The notes under the pieces were generated by a model. It was not told the DNA's origin, searched no databases, and worked only from the letters and a program-made list of their open reading frames with translations. Positions 21,701 to 32,200 of a stretch of DNA of 64,000 nucleotides are shown here, piece by piece (the stretch's first letter is position 1; each line of letters starts with the position of its first letter). Location of the stretch: positions 1 through 64,000 of the forward strand of contig VXAZ01006875.1 of assembly GCA_013399875.1 (NCBI GenBank), written 5' to 3'. Source of the DNA: Gymnorhina tibicen (taxonomy: Eukaryota; Chordata; Aves; Passeriformes; Artamidae). The position numbers and the translations under genes are program-made.

Positions 21701-23014
21701 GCCGTATGAAGCTGGAGATATTGTTGTGTTTGAAGTACTTGGGGAGCAGCTCCTTGGCAAACCTCTGCTCATCCAGAATGCAGAAATTCTCGCCATTCTA
21801 GGAAATAAGCGGGAGTAACAGTTAGTGAATAAGCACAGCTTTTCTAAGGTGTTGCTCTTAAGTGAAGATCATAAATCAGCAGAGACTGTTCTGACACCAG
21901 AGAAGGGCAAAAGACATCACCAAGTGAACTGTCTGTGGGAACACTTCTGAGTACTTGGGACTGATCTAAAAAGCTTGAATTCAAAGACACAATTACATGG
22001 AACACTTCTATTGAACAGGGAATTTTCTTAAAGCCCTGACACACTGATCTTAATCCAAAGCAAAATTGTTCTAAAAAGCTGCTCTCTTTGTCCCCAGGAA
22101 ACATAAGCATTGCACAAGCCCAATGGAATTCATGCCACTAAAGAGATTTCATCTCCCTTCATCAGTCTGCCCAGCTCCTGACAAGATTCTTCCATTGTAC
22201 GTGCTATGTCATCACTAAAAATAACCACGTAACGTTGCCGAGTTACCGAAAGTTCAGACAACACAACCCAGCGGTGACCAGTGGTAAGCGTGACACCAGC
22301 AGTGCCAGATTTATTATATGCTCAAGATCAAACTTCCTGGAAACCGGCAGAGCTTTCTACATCACTTTTATGTTATTCATGAAGAGAACAAAAATACTGT
22401 CTTTCTTTTCATCTTTGCCTTTGCAAAGGGCAAACGGCTGGAAAAAAGTGGAGAAAAATCCTATAGATTTAAAAACGACAGGGAACAAAAATAAACACCG
22501 CGCGTGTCTGGGATGTCTGGTCGGTGTGTCCGTGCCCTGTACCCGCGGGGCACATCTGTCTCCGCTCCGGAAAGAAAGTGGACAGTTAATGGCTCCTGAC
22601 AACGTCCTTTCATCACCCGGAGCTGCTGGCCGGGAATTCGGGACTACCCCCCGGGGACGGCCCGCTGCACCAGCACCGCCACCGCGGGCCGCACGCGGGG
22701 GCAAAGGAGGTGCCCGGGCACGGCCCCGCGCACGCCGGTTCGCGCCGCGGGCCTCCCCCGCCAGCACCACCGCAAGCGAAGGTGGGAGGCGGGCTCAGGG
22801 CGCTCCGGGCAGCCGGGGACCCTCCGCCGCCGCCCGCCCGCAGAGCTTCGCAGCCCCGGCCCGGCGTCCCCACCACCCTCGAGTCCTCCGCGCGGGCCTC
22901 CCCGGGACGGCCCCGGGCGGCCACCTCACCCTGCTCCAGCAGATGACGTCGTCGCTGTCCGGGTCCTCCAGCAAGGCCCAGAGCTTGGCGAGGAAGCCGG
23001 GGACGGGCACGGGG
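9416..23014 (-). CDS. HSF3: Heat shock factor 3 (HSF3), 13 coding exons, 5' end in a gap
   Basis: It is a trimerising transcription factor that binds heat shock elements in the nucleus. Minus-strand exons are 22930-23014 (cut by the gap), 21689-21797, 19917-20044, 16905-17029, 15966-16041, 15240-15301, 14721-14802, 14303-14436, 13258-13503, 11872-11977, 11254-11319, 10353-10419 and 9416-9747 (stop TGA). All phases agree and give at least 538 residues. Exons 1-3 make the winged-helix DNA-binding domain ([35 protein letters not shown]), exons 4-6 the HR-A/B coiled coil, and exon 10 an HR-C-like, leucine-rich acidic segment. The body matches chicken HSF3 more closely than HSF1 or HSF2 as I remember them. 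HSF3 lies between VSIG4 and HEPH in other vertebrates too. The start codon is probably inside the gap. Confidence 0.92.
10353..10419 (-). CDS. HSF3: HSF3 exon 12
   Basis: It is 67 bp, phase 0 to 1, encoding [20 protein letters not shown] and SK. It has a clear TTTCAG acceptor and a GTAGGC donor. Reading through the donor would give about 19 further residues before a stop, so an intron-retained short C-terminus is possible. Confidence 0.75.
11254..11319 (-). CDS. HSF3: HSF3 exon 11 (activation region, two possible donors)
   Basis: It is 66 bp if the GTAAGA donor is used (phase 0): [18 protein letters not shown], then GMEN. A second GT (GTATGG) 11 bases earlier would end the exon at 11265 in phase 1. 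Only the longer form is in frame with exon 12; the shorter form is in frame only if exon 12 is skipped. Confidence 0.78.
11872..11977 (-). CDS. HSF3: HSF3 exon 10 (HR-C-like and activation segment)
   Basis: It is 106 bp, phase 2 to 0. It encodes [20 protein letters not shown], then [15 protein letters not shown]. Hydrophobic residues at heptad spacing suit the HR-C zipper that masks the trimerisation domain; the acidic-hydrophobic mix also fits a transactivation motif. Confidence 0.85.
13258..13503 (-). CDS. HSF3: HSF3 exon 9 (low-complexity central region)
   Basis: It is 246 bp, phase 2 to 2, the largest internal exon. It is rich in Pro, Ser, Asn and acidic residues and ends [17 protein letters not shown], leading into the HR-C segment. 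No catalytic or folded domain is visible. Confidence 0.86.
14303..14436 (-). CDS. HSF3: HSF3 exon 8 (acidic linker)
   Basis: It is 134 bp, phase 0 to 2. It encodes [15 protein letters not shown] and [12 protein letters not shown]. The IIxDITD motif is shared with HSF2-type factors. Confidence 0.86.
14721..14802 (-). CDS. HSF3: HSF3 exon 7 (regulatory linker)
   Basis: It is 82 bp, phase 2 to 0, encoding [20 protein letters not shown] followed by PVESGQA. The SPSKYSRQ stretch resembles the regulatory region after HR-B in HSF1. Confidence 0.88.
14957..14971. repeat. Short (CA)n microsatellite
   Basis: A run of alternating A and C of about 15 bases lies in the HSF3 intron between exons 6 and 7. 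It is short and of no clear consequence. Confidence 0.5.
15240..15301 (-). CDS. HSF3: HSF3 exon 6 (end of HR-B, basic nuclear signal)
   Basis: It is 62 bp, phase 0 to 2. It encodes [20 protein letters not shown]; the KRKR formed with the next exon is a likely nuclear localisation signal. Confidence 0.88.
15966..16041 (-). CDS. HSF3: HSF3 exon 5 (HR-A/B coiled coil)
   Basis: It is 76 bp, phase 2 to 0. It encodes [20 protein letters not shown], then KLLSK. This is the strongly conserved LWxEVxxLRxKHxQQQ signature of HSF1-3. Confidence 0.9.
16905..17029 (-). CDS. HSF3: HSF3 exon 4 (HR-A coiled coil)
   Basis: It is 125 bp, phase 0 to 2. It encodes [20 protein letters not shown] and then a heptad-rich stretch ending LANMKR, the first half of the trimerisation coiled coil. 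Confidence 0.9.
17030..19916 (-). other. HSF3 intron 3, the largest intron, with a CR1 fragment
   Basis: This is 2.9 kb of non-coding sequence between the DNA-binding and coiled-coil exons. Apart from the CR1 copy at about 18593-18755 I see no structured element. The other HSF3 introns (284-1644 bp) show no element I can name apart from the short CA run between exons 6 and 7. Confidence 0.7.
18593..18755 (+). repeat. CR1 LINE 3' fragment
   Basis: It runs from GAGGCACTGGCACAGGCTGT through the GGTTGGACGGGGCTTGGAGC and TGGTCTAGTGGGAGGTGTCC blocks to CTTCCAACTCAAACCATTCT and a TATTCTGTGA end. This is the standard CR1 3' UTR, plus orientation, 5'-truncated, inserted antisense in HSF3 intron 3. 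Confidence 0.9.
19917..20044 (-). CDS. HSF3: HSF3 exon 3 (wing and end of DNA-binding domain)
   Basis: It is 128 bp, phase 1 to 0. It completes YGFRKV, then the wing loop ([14 protein letters not shown]) and the conserved [10 protein letters not shown]...LLENIKRK closing strand. Confidence 0.92.
21689..21797 (-). CDS. HSF3: HSF3 exon 2 (recognition-helix region)
   Basis: It is 109 bp, phase 0 to 1. It encodes [18 protein letters not shown], then [18 protein letters not shown]. It holds the HSF DNA-recognition helix, whose Ser-Phe-Ile-Arg-Gln-Leu core contacts GAA repeats. The Tyr after NM is split across the intron. Confidence 0.92.
22930..23014 (-). CDS. HSF3: HSF3 exon 1 (start of DNA-binding domain), 5' truncated by gap
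   Basis: It reads [16 protein letters not shown], then [10 protein letters not shown], and ends at the donor GTGAGG in phase 0. This is the first helix of the HSF winged-helix domain. The remaining N-terminal residues and the ATG are expected in the run of Ns at 23015-23084. Confidence 0.88.
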
Positions 23015-23084
23015 NNNNNNNNNNNNNNNNNNNNNNNNNNNNNNNNNNNNNNNNNNNNNNNNNNNNNNNNNNNNNNNNNNNNNN
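23015..23084. other. Assembly gap (70 Ns)
   Basis: A run of 70 undetermined bases inside GC-rich sequence. It very probably hides the HSF3 start codon and part of the 5' UTR. Confidence 0.99.
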
Positions 23085-23490
23085 CCGGTCCCGCCGCCGG
23101 TCCCGCCCAGCAGGTGGGTGCCGCTGGCCACGTGCCGCAGCCCTGCCTGCGCCTCCTCCCGCCTTCCCGGGGCTCCCCGCACCGGGGGCTGAGCCCTGGG
23201 CGGGGCGGACAGGTGCACGCCGCGGATCGGGCTACGCGTGCGCGGCCCCGCTGAGGCGCGGCTGGGTCGGGGCGCTCCCGCAGGTGCGGAGCGGGGCAGC
23301 CCGGCCCACCCTGTGGGCGGTAGCGGGCGCGATCGGCGCTGCGGGGCCGGGCCGGGCTCGGGCTCGGGCTCGGTCAGCCCTCGAAGGCAGCGCCCCTTTG
23401 TCCCACCCGGGCTGGTCCCCGCCGGCGGTCCCGCGTCCCGCTCTGCAGCCCTGCCGCGCCGCCTCCCGCTCCGCACGTAAGGGATGAGCC

Positions 23491-26103
23491 GTCCGTCCTC
23501 CTGCCTGCCTTTGGTGCTTTCCCCTCGCTCTCGGGCTGTGGTTCCCTGCAGTCGGGTGTCAGTGAACATCCCTGCATCGTCCGCCTGGATCAGATGGGAG
23601 TTGGATCCCACCAACCAGCCTGAAAACCGATTTCTGTTCATTCGCGATTCCTGTGCTGTCGGGGACCCGGTAAAGGGCAGTCCTGGGGGAGGATTCTGCT
23701 GTAAAGTGCAAGGTTCAGGGATGGATGTATTATAAAATACGGGTTGGTTTTGGTTTTCTTCCTTGTTTTTTTTTTTTTCCTTAAGGCAAGTATTAATATC
23801 AAAGAAAAATTGAAAAAAAAATCTTTTGAAACTAATTTAACTACCTTCACCTTGTACTAGTCAAGAACTAAATGGTGATTAGTTACTGTGAAGGGAATGT
23901 GAGCACAGACTTTGTGTCATCTGCTACATCTGCATTCAGGGATATTTTTTGCTGTTCCCTAGGATTACCCCGGAGGTATGTGCGATGTTGTGGTCAAACT
24001 CCAGGCAGAGTCCGGGTGGGACTCTTGTAAAGCTTTAGTAAGGCTGTGGCAAAGACTTGTCCTTGGCTCTTCAGTGGCAGAGCACTTGGAATGCCACGAC
24101 TCGTGGCTGTGTGTCCCTCCCTTGAGGGGTGTCGTGACGCTGCCGTGAGAGGTTCGGGGCGGTGAGCAGGGACTCTGTCACGCAGGCATAGTGGGCTGGC
24201 ACGGGGGGGCTTGTCTCCACAGGCAGTTTTCACAACCAGCTTTGAGAGCCGCTGTTCTCCCGTGGTGTGGTACTGCGTGCACAAACCATCGAGATGAGAG
24301 CACACAAAGACCAGCCTGCTCTGGCTGCCGGGGCTCGGCGGCTCCCGGGCCTTGAGGAGGCCACCCTGTGCGCCGGAAGCTCCCGCGTACTTTGCCCTGA
24401 GTTGACACGAAGGCCATAGCTTGGGCTGAGTCAGGAGCATCCCTCTGCCCTTCCCTCGCGTTGTGTGTTGGCAGTGTGGCAGGTTTCAGGCTGGGGACTG
24501 GTGCTGCTGTTTCTTTCCACATTGCTGTCACCACTGCCTTTGCTGCTCTGCTGTGTGAAACAGCACAGGTATGACTTTCCAAACTCCTTCCTTTGAGTCC
24601 TTGTTGGCACAGAGTGAGTCACAAAAGGTGAGCTTCTGAAAGGGTCTGGCTGGTGGAACCACTGGAGCAGATCTATGCTGTGTTGATGGATCCAAAACAT
24701 CTCAGATTTAGAGATCTCTACAGCTCCCTTTTGAGAAAGGAGGGGAAGAAGGTGTCTCCAAGCTTTGTTCAATTTAATGACTACTTGGAAACAGCAATAC
24801 TTGATTATCATTAGCTTCTGAGAATAGCACAACATGTTTGGAAATCAAAAAGTGAAGCTTTGGAAGGTGCCTAGTCCATTGTCGTGTACTGGGGTTGAAT
24901 CATGTCTGTTGGGTATGAGATGTTATAAGAGGTTTCAGTGCAGCTCTGTGTGACACTGTGCTGACTGAAAGCTTACAGAATATCCAGCTTTGCTGCAGAC
25001 AAGCCTTATCCATTCATATTTTTGTTACAAAGACAGTAAAAATAAATGACAGTCTCTTTATGAAAAACCTTTGCCATGGTGTTGTGTCACCATCCCTTTC
25101 TGTAGGAAAAGGAAAACTGATACTTTTGCATTTTCTTGCTAAGTCATGTTTCTCATTCTCTTGCTTTCTGTTTCTCTCTGCTATTCTGAGTTACTGTTAT
25201 TTGTCTCAAGAGCTGTATCTCAGCATCTGGTTTAGGTGCAGTTTGTTTGTTGGCTACATTTAGCTTTGTTAAGGGTATCATTGGGTGACACCTTTCATAG
25301 TCATTTTCATGTGATTTTTTCAACGCAGTTTAATCCTTCCTTATCTTTTGGTGTAATTCTACTGCTCCATATTGCATGAGCTTCTCCTTCGTACAGGTGG
25401 TTCTTTGAACCTGTGTTTACAGAACTGTATTTGATGATTTCAGACAGTTTCCCCAACTTTTTCCAACTCTCTTTAGAGTATTTCTGATGCTTATTCCCAA
25501 CAAGCTTGGTATCAATTGGAACTTTTATGAGTAAGCTACTTAGTGATCAAAATCATGGGGAAAATAATGGAACAGAAAGGAAAAACCTTGTGCAGCCCAT
25601 TTGAGATGTACTCCTCCTGGGTTACAGATAGCTGCTCCCTAAGAGGCATCTTTAAAGAAGTTAAAATTTAAAATTATTTCATGGTGACTAAATTGTACTT
25701 CCTCAGGTAATTTAGAGTAGAGAGATCTTGGTGACAGTTTAAAATAATACAGATAGCTGCTCAGGACTATTTCCTTGAGCTTTGTATGTGGACCTACAAG
25801 ATGATTTGGAATGTGAGCAGTAGTGAAAAAAGGGTTAATTAAACTATTATGAGAGCAGCACATTTGGTATTGGGGACTCATTACCAAGGTGTGATCCCCA
25901 TCCCCCTTGTGTGTTAATTTTGTTACAGAGTGGTTTCCTTCTTGAGTATTTGAACAATGATCCCAATAGGACTTAGATCTGATTTCTTCATACCCTCTCA
26001 AAATGTCCAGCACCTGCAAACCAAATGGTCATATTCTGTTGCGTTTTTTTTGTTTTACCCAAATAGGTGTAGCCTCCAAAAAACGCCTTCCCTTCAGGCT
26101 GTG
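23491..26103. other. Interval between HSF3 promoter and first HEPH coding exon
   Basis: 2.6 kb with no gene I can support. Any 5' non-coding exon of HEPH would be here, but nothing marks it. Possible acceptors before the ATG exon are the AAATAG ending near 26066 and the CTTCAG ending at 26097. Confidence 0.5.
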
Positions 26104-26264
26104 ATGGGATCAGTCTGGTGCTTGCTGCTCTGCATCCCCATGCTGTCACCCACATTTGCTGGGGGTGTCACCCGAGTCTATTACTTGGGGATCCGTGAGG
26201 TGGACTGGAACTATGCTCCAACGGGGAGGAATGTGCTCGCTAACCAGAGTATTGCACGTAACCG
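26104..26264 (+). CDS. HEPH: HEPH coding exon 1 (signal peptide, domain 1 start)
   Basis: It starts [20 protein letters not shown], a typical cleavable signal, then [18 protein letters not shown], the family's first strand. It ends phase 2 at donor GTACGT. Confidence 0.92.
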
Positions 26265-29200
26265 GTACGTTTGATTCTAACAGAATTTAGTCTGGGACGG
26301 GCTTTAAGCTGTCATTTGATGAGCAATTTCATGCAGGTATTTTGGGGCATCTGAGCAAGCAAGAGACACACTCCCATAGATTCTGATCTTTATGAGCTTA
26401 ATGTTTAACTTGTTTTATGCTCCTGTGATAAAACCTGTGTCAGTGGGAAAAGGGATGGTTAGTCTAGAGTGTCCAGAGCCCGTATACTGGAGAGAAGTGT
26501 ATGCAAAACAAATACGGAACAGAAAATACAGCAGATACAGAACAGATTGTTCTAAAATAGTCCAGATTTTGCAATACTCTACCCTGGAGTTTCATTTTGC
26601 TTAGTTCCAGCTGGTGATCAACTTGTTTATCCTGAAGCATGATGACTTTTCATCTTTATATAAATTACTTCACACAGCCAGCTTGTTTTTGTTTTGTGGA
26701 ATTTCAAGCCTTCGACTTAATGGGACTTCCTGCATGGGATTTTAGGGGCTGTGTGAAAAACATTTTTGTTTTTCTTGCTAAAGTAAATCTGGAAACTGCA
26801 ATAATTGGTTCGAATTACTACACAAACAGTGTTTTGGGTTTAGCTTTCAAAACATCAAACGTCTTTTTTTGGTTGGTGTTTTTTTGTGTGTGTCATTTGT
26901 TCTGTTTTTCAATAGCTTTCCATGCAATTTTAAAGGCATTTGTGCTTTTTTCCCTGCCCTCATTTTCCATGACGAATAGCTGGTATTTCTTGTGCTGCCC
27001 TCAGTCATTTACCCCTCCATAATACCTAACACTCAGGTTCAGACACCTCCTTCAGAAACAGCACAGCAGGAACAGGAAGGGTGTACAGAAACATCAAGGT
27101 CTGTCAGTTTAGCATGGAAGAGTCTCTGTTCTCTGGAGATGATGTAAATTAGTTCACAGGAAACACCCCAAAATTCAGGATTAGTAAAGATGTTACCACT
27201 GACTCCTGAAGTGATAATGAATGCAGTGGATTTTGTTTGGTTTGTCTCATAATACATGAAGAGAAGGAAATGAAATTTAGGGCCACTGAAATTAAAAGCA
27301 ACTTAAAAATTGTTGTCATGGCAAACAATTAGCTAATGGGACCTATTTTTACAATGATTGCAGAAATTAAATTGCTGGCAATTAGAAAGGGATGTGATGT
27401 TGATATGATTGATAGTACCTCTATCAAAATATTTCAAGGAGTTTTTTTGTTGGGAAGAAATGGACTGTGTGGGGGGAAAAAGAGGCACATCTGTAAAACA
27501 AAGTGTGAATTGTCCTTAGCTCTTTGCTGATAATGGCTGCAGGGCTGACTTGGCAAAGGGCTGAGCTCTGGATTGTGTAACCAGAGCCAAGCCCTGCCTG
27601 TTTTTGAATGATGAGGCCAATGCTTAATATTTGGGTCTCAACTGTTCATTCTCTGAGATGTGCATTAGAGTTTACCTCCCTTCCAGGGCTGCTCTATTGC
27701 TGCAGGTGATCGATCCGAAGGGGGAAGTGAGGGGAGTGACCTTGGCTCTCGTTTAGGCTGCTTCCACTAATACCTGGACTGTGATTCATCTCTTATCTAT
27801 TAAGAATTACCCATAAAGAGCAAATATGCTCGTGAGTTAAACTTTAGTACCTGTGTGAGGTTTTAACTCTGGAAGTTGGTTACGTGCTGGGTGTGTACCT
27901 GCCTGACTCCCCTGCCATTCTGGAAGGAATTTGGAAACCGTTAATTAGAAAATCATCTTTCGGACTTCAAATTTTGGCCAGAGAGCTCAGGAGACTTCCC
28001 CACCCCACTCCACCTGCCTTGTGATTTAGCTGGAAATGCCACAAAGGAATTTAAATGAGTTTTGAAGAGCCCAATGAAGGCTGAAGGAGGCGTGAGAAGG
28101 GTCCTTCCTGTGACACCCACATGGGATTGTCTGGGAAGCACTGTCCTTCCCATTTCTTGTTTGCAGGGCACAGTTCAGGGGTGCATTTTTTGTCCATTGG
28201 TGAAGAGCTGGGGTTGAGGTTGTAGCCATGCATGGGTGACTTAGAGCATCCCAGCGTCCTCTAATGTCAAAGCTTTTGGCTGTACCTGGGAGAGTGGAGT
28301 GCCACCATCACTCTGCTGCAGTATTGACCAGCTGCTGCATATAATGATGACTCATAGTGCCTTTCCCTTTGAATTCAACAGCCAGGCCTCAGCATTCCTG
28401 CAGTCTGGCAAAGACAGGGTGGGAAGCACGTACAAGAAATCTGTCTATAAGCAATACACGGACTCCACGTACACCACTGAGATCCCCAAACCTGGCTGGC
28501 TGGGGTTCCTTGGGCCTGTCATCCGAGCAGAAGTGGGGGATACCATTAAAGTACACCTAAAAAATTTTGCTACTCGACCGTATACAATCCATCCTCATGG
28601 TGTTTTCTACGAAAAGGACTCTGAAGGTAAATGAGCTACTGCCATCATGGAGACAGATTTTTCTCACTGGGAACTTAGAAGTATGCATGGAGGAGAACTG
28701 TCCATAAAGCCCCAGCTGGAAAGCAACTGCATTTGGGTGTTTGGCAAAGACACCAGGTGTTGGGTTAGTAGGGTCATGGGGCTGGAGTCCTGACCTGGGC
28801 CCAGGTTTCTTGATTTTAGAACCTCCAAAACACTGATCAACTCTAGAGATGGTAGAGAGACTGACTGTGGGGGCACAGTGTAGAACTGAAGGGAAAGCAG
28901 CACTAGACAGAATGGAAATAATCCTGCTGACTCTGTGCTGACCTGTTTACTGGGCAAGTTGCTTCAGTGCCTCTTTGAGGAAGTGATGATTAAACACTAT
29001 TTCAGCCTTGGGATGGTGAGTTTCAGCTCAGTATAAAGGTTACATGTGTGGGCATCTTGGCTCTTCTTGAACGGATGTTGTGATTGCTCAATTGTTCTAG
29101 GATCCCTGTATCCTGATATATCCCCCCAGGATCAGAAGAAGGATGATGCTGTTTTCCCAGGAAGGAATTACACCTATACTTGGACTGTCCCTGAAGATCA

Positions 29201-32200
29201 CAGTCCAACTGCTGATGACCCAAACTGCTTGACCTGGATCTACCACTCTCATATTGATGCACCAAGGGACATTGCATCTGGATTAATTGGGCCATTACTT
29301 ACATGTAAAAAAGGTAAAAACACCAAGAGAAAGCAGCTGAGGACTGCAGTTCCATAATGTAAAGGTTTTGTGGTGACATGAATAAGGATAGGATGTGAAG
29401 ATACTCTGGTGTGCAGCTCCAAGCTTCAGGGGGAAATGCAGCTTGGTTAGAGAGGACAGTACCTGGGTTCTAGCTGGATTCTGGTCACTGCATTGTCTTT
29501 ATCTCTTAGTGGTTGGGCAGGTGGACTTGCAGGGCTCTTGATCCAAGAGAGCTGCTTGAATCCATGTCAAAAGCAAGACTCTTGTCCAAGATCTAGTTTG
29601 TGTATGAAAAACATGGTGACTGGTTGGTTTCAGCAGGAGTGAGAAGACTAAAGGTGTTGTAGTTGAGCCATGCAGTGGCAGAGCTGCTTGGGAGAGAGAA
29701 CTGTATTGGCAGGAATGTATTGGAAAAGGGTGAGCTTGCCACTCTGGGGTGAGCTGTGAGAATGGTGGGAAAGCATCTGTCTTCTCCAACTCACGTGACA
29801 AGACTTACTCTGCTACTGCTGTTTTAATCTCTTGCCTGTCGTATGATTTTCTGCATGAGTGATTTTCTGCATTCATTCCTCTCTCTTTTCACCTTAGGAA
29901 TACTGACTGGCAGCTCTCAAAGACGCCAGGATGTGGATGTTGATTTCTTTCTGATGTTCAGTGTGGTGGATGAGAACCTAAGCTGGTACCTGGATGAGAA
30001 CATAGCATCATTCTGCACAGATCCTGGCTCTGTAGACAAAGAAGATGAGGAATTTCAGGAGAGCAATAAAATGCATGGTTAGTGTAACCTCTGTGAGGCC
30101 ACTGTCTCTGCCAAGACACTCAAGAGTGTCAGTGCTCCAGGATCTGCTCTGAGATCATGTGCTGAACAAATAATATCTCAGGGACAGGGCAATGCCTCCA
30201 GAAAACGAAAGTGTTGTTTTGATTTTATCTTTGGCTTGAATGAGCTTTTATATTCTTTGTTTTAGGAATGAGCTGTGGAGCTGGGCTCTCCAGAGCAGAA
30301 GAGGAGGAGGAGTTCTGGTTAGGTCCATCCTCCTGTCGTGTCTGTGCTGTCACCTGCTGGCAGAAGCTCTGAAGTCCCCTTTTCTGCTCTCTAATTTTGG
30401 CTTGCTTGGTTTTGCAGCTATTAATGGTTATGTGTTTGGTAACCTCCCTGAACTGATGATGTGTGCTGGGGATGATGTTTCATGGCACCTCTTCGGGATG
30501 GGCAATGAAATTGATGTTCACACAGCCTACTTCCATGGAGAGACACTCAATATCCGAGGCCACAGGACAGATGTGGCCAGCCTCTTCCCAGCCACTTTTG
30601 TTACAGCAGATATGATCCCCAATAACCCTGGGAGATGGCTGCTGAGCTGCCAGGTCAATGATCATGTACAAGGTAAGGCAGAGGGCGGAATATGTCCTGG
30701 ACTCTGTGTCCTCTGTTTTTGATGTACGTGATGTACAGTGTGGTAGGGAACAGTGCCTTGGGCATGGAAAACGTCCTCGGATGAGTGGGTGATTCCTTGT
30801 CTTGTAAGAATTGGAGTGGGCTGGTTACTAATGTGCAGGGCAGCTTTGGGGGTGACTTGTACCACGGTGTGATGTGCCATGTTTGGTACAGCTGAAAGCT
30901 GAGATGAGGCAGTGCCTTAAGAGCTCTGGTCCCTGTAAGAGGCACTTGCATGATAGATCTGAAGACAGCAGAAGGGTCTAGTCACTCTCTGTCCATACTT
31001 CTATAGTATCCAATATCTGAGGTTGGAAGTTCTGCTCACTGACACAAAACTCCTTGCTGTGGAGTTACTTGCCTTCACCCATCCATGTGCCTTTTGGGAC
31101 AGCAGAGGGAAGGTGGGACTGCCCATTAGGCTGGCTGGAGGGCTAAATGAGTGTCCACCTTCGTGTCTTGGACAGCTGGGATGGGGGCACTCTATGAAGT
31201 CCGGCCGTGTTCTCGGCAAGCTCCGGCACCCACACTGAAAGGGAGAGTTCGGAAATACTACATAGCTGCTAAGGAAGTGCAGTGGGACTACGGACCCTCG
31301 GGGCTTGACCAGAGCAGTGGGAAGCAGCTTAGTGATGCAGGCAGGTAAGTGAGAGGCTGGGGGGCTTGGCAGTGTTTGGGGAGTCTGGCCTATATCAGGA
31401 AGGCTGCTCAGGAAGATGCGGAGTTTCTTTCTTTTCAAAATACATGCCTGCTACTCACATGGAGTACGTTTCCTGGGAAGGCTGATCACCCCATCTAGAA
31501 AGGGAGACTGCTGTAGCTAGACTGCACTGAGAACAGTATAGGTACCTTGGGGCCCTCCCATGAGAGTGCTGTGTGGCACAACTGTACCCACAGGCAGCAG
31601 GAGTCCCAGCAGATGTACAGCATGAGCTGCCGCATTTGTCTCTGGGCTTCATTTCTGCTTGCTGTGCGTGACCTAGGAACAGATTGATCTATTTGAGAAA
31701 TGATTCAAAAAGCCCCTGGTGCAGCAGACACAGGGTGGCGGAGCTGGCCTGCAGATGGGCCTCAGGCTGGTGTTGCTGCAGGAAGCAATTCCTACGAAAT
31801 CAGATGCAAGGACTTGGATGGCAGCCCTCCATTCCATGGTCAGGTGACTGTGATAGCAGTTGAGGGGCTTCCCATTCGGGCTTTGGCTAACTGAAAAAGA
31901 AATTGTTCTCCTTCTGCAGAGATTACTTCCCTTCCCTAGTAATCTGTTGGAGAGGATATACCTTATTCAGATGGAGAAGAGGAAATGCAGAGTGGTTAAT
32001 TATTTACCCAATGCCATGTAGCAAGTCTTGTAGACCTTAGACCTGTGAGCTGGCCTTGTAACTGCACTGCCTCTCCTGCAAGACTTGTTACTTATATTTG
32101 GTGAGGGTGGTAGCAGAGGAAATAAATACTTTTACAGCTGTTTATTTTAGTTGTGATTGTGGCTGTCCCCTGGGCTGTCCTCAGCTTCTGAAGAGGTTGG

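Larger units (their letters stand above)
22500..23490. promoter_or_regulatory. CpG-rich HSF3 promoter region
   Basis: G+C and CpG density rise sharply here compared with the flanks, and the region surrounds HSF3 exon 1 and the assembly gap. It includes several GGGGCGGGG-like Sp1-type boxes (for example near 23200). This fits a CpG-island promoter for HSF3. The long open frames on both strands are a side effect of high GC. Limits were judged by eye. Confidence 0.7.

Noticed and set aside
22248..22255. Heat shock element (GAA-nn-TTC) in HSF3 intron 1, suggesting autoregulation
   Set aside because: A single inverted pair occurs often by chance, and no third repeat unit is adjacent.
22235..23254. 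Long plus-strand open frame (339 codons) opposite HSF3 exon 1
   Set aside because: It runs through the CpG-rich promoter and the Ns, is Pro/Ala/Arg/Gly-rich without a domain, and overlaps the true minus-strand HSF3 exon. High GC removes stop codons by chance.
22613..23641. Minus-strand open frame of 342 codons across the gap taken as one HSF3 N-terminus
   Set aside because: Only the part from the gap to 22930 matches HSF. The upstream part is low-complexity GC-rich sequence with no HSF similarity, and the donor at 22929 ends the exon.
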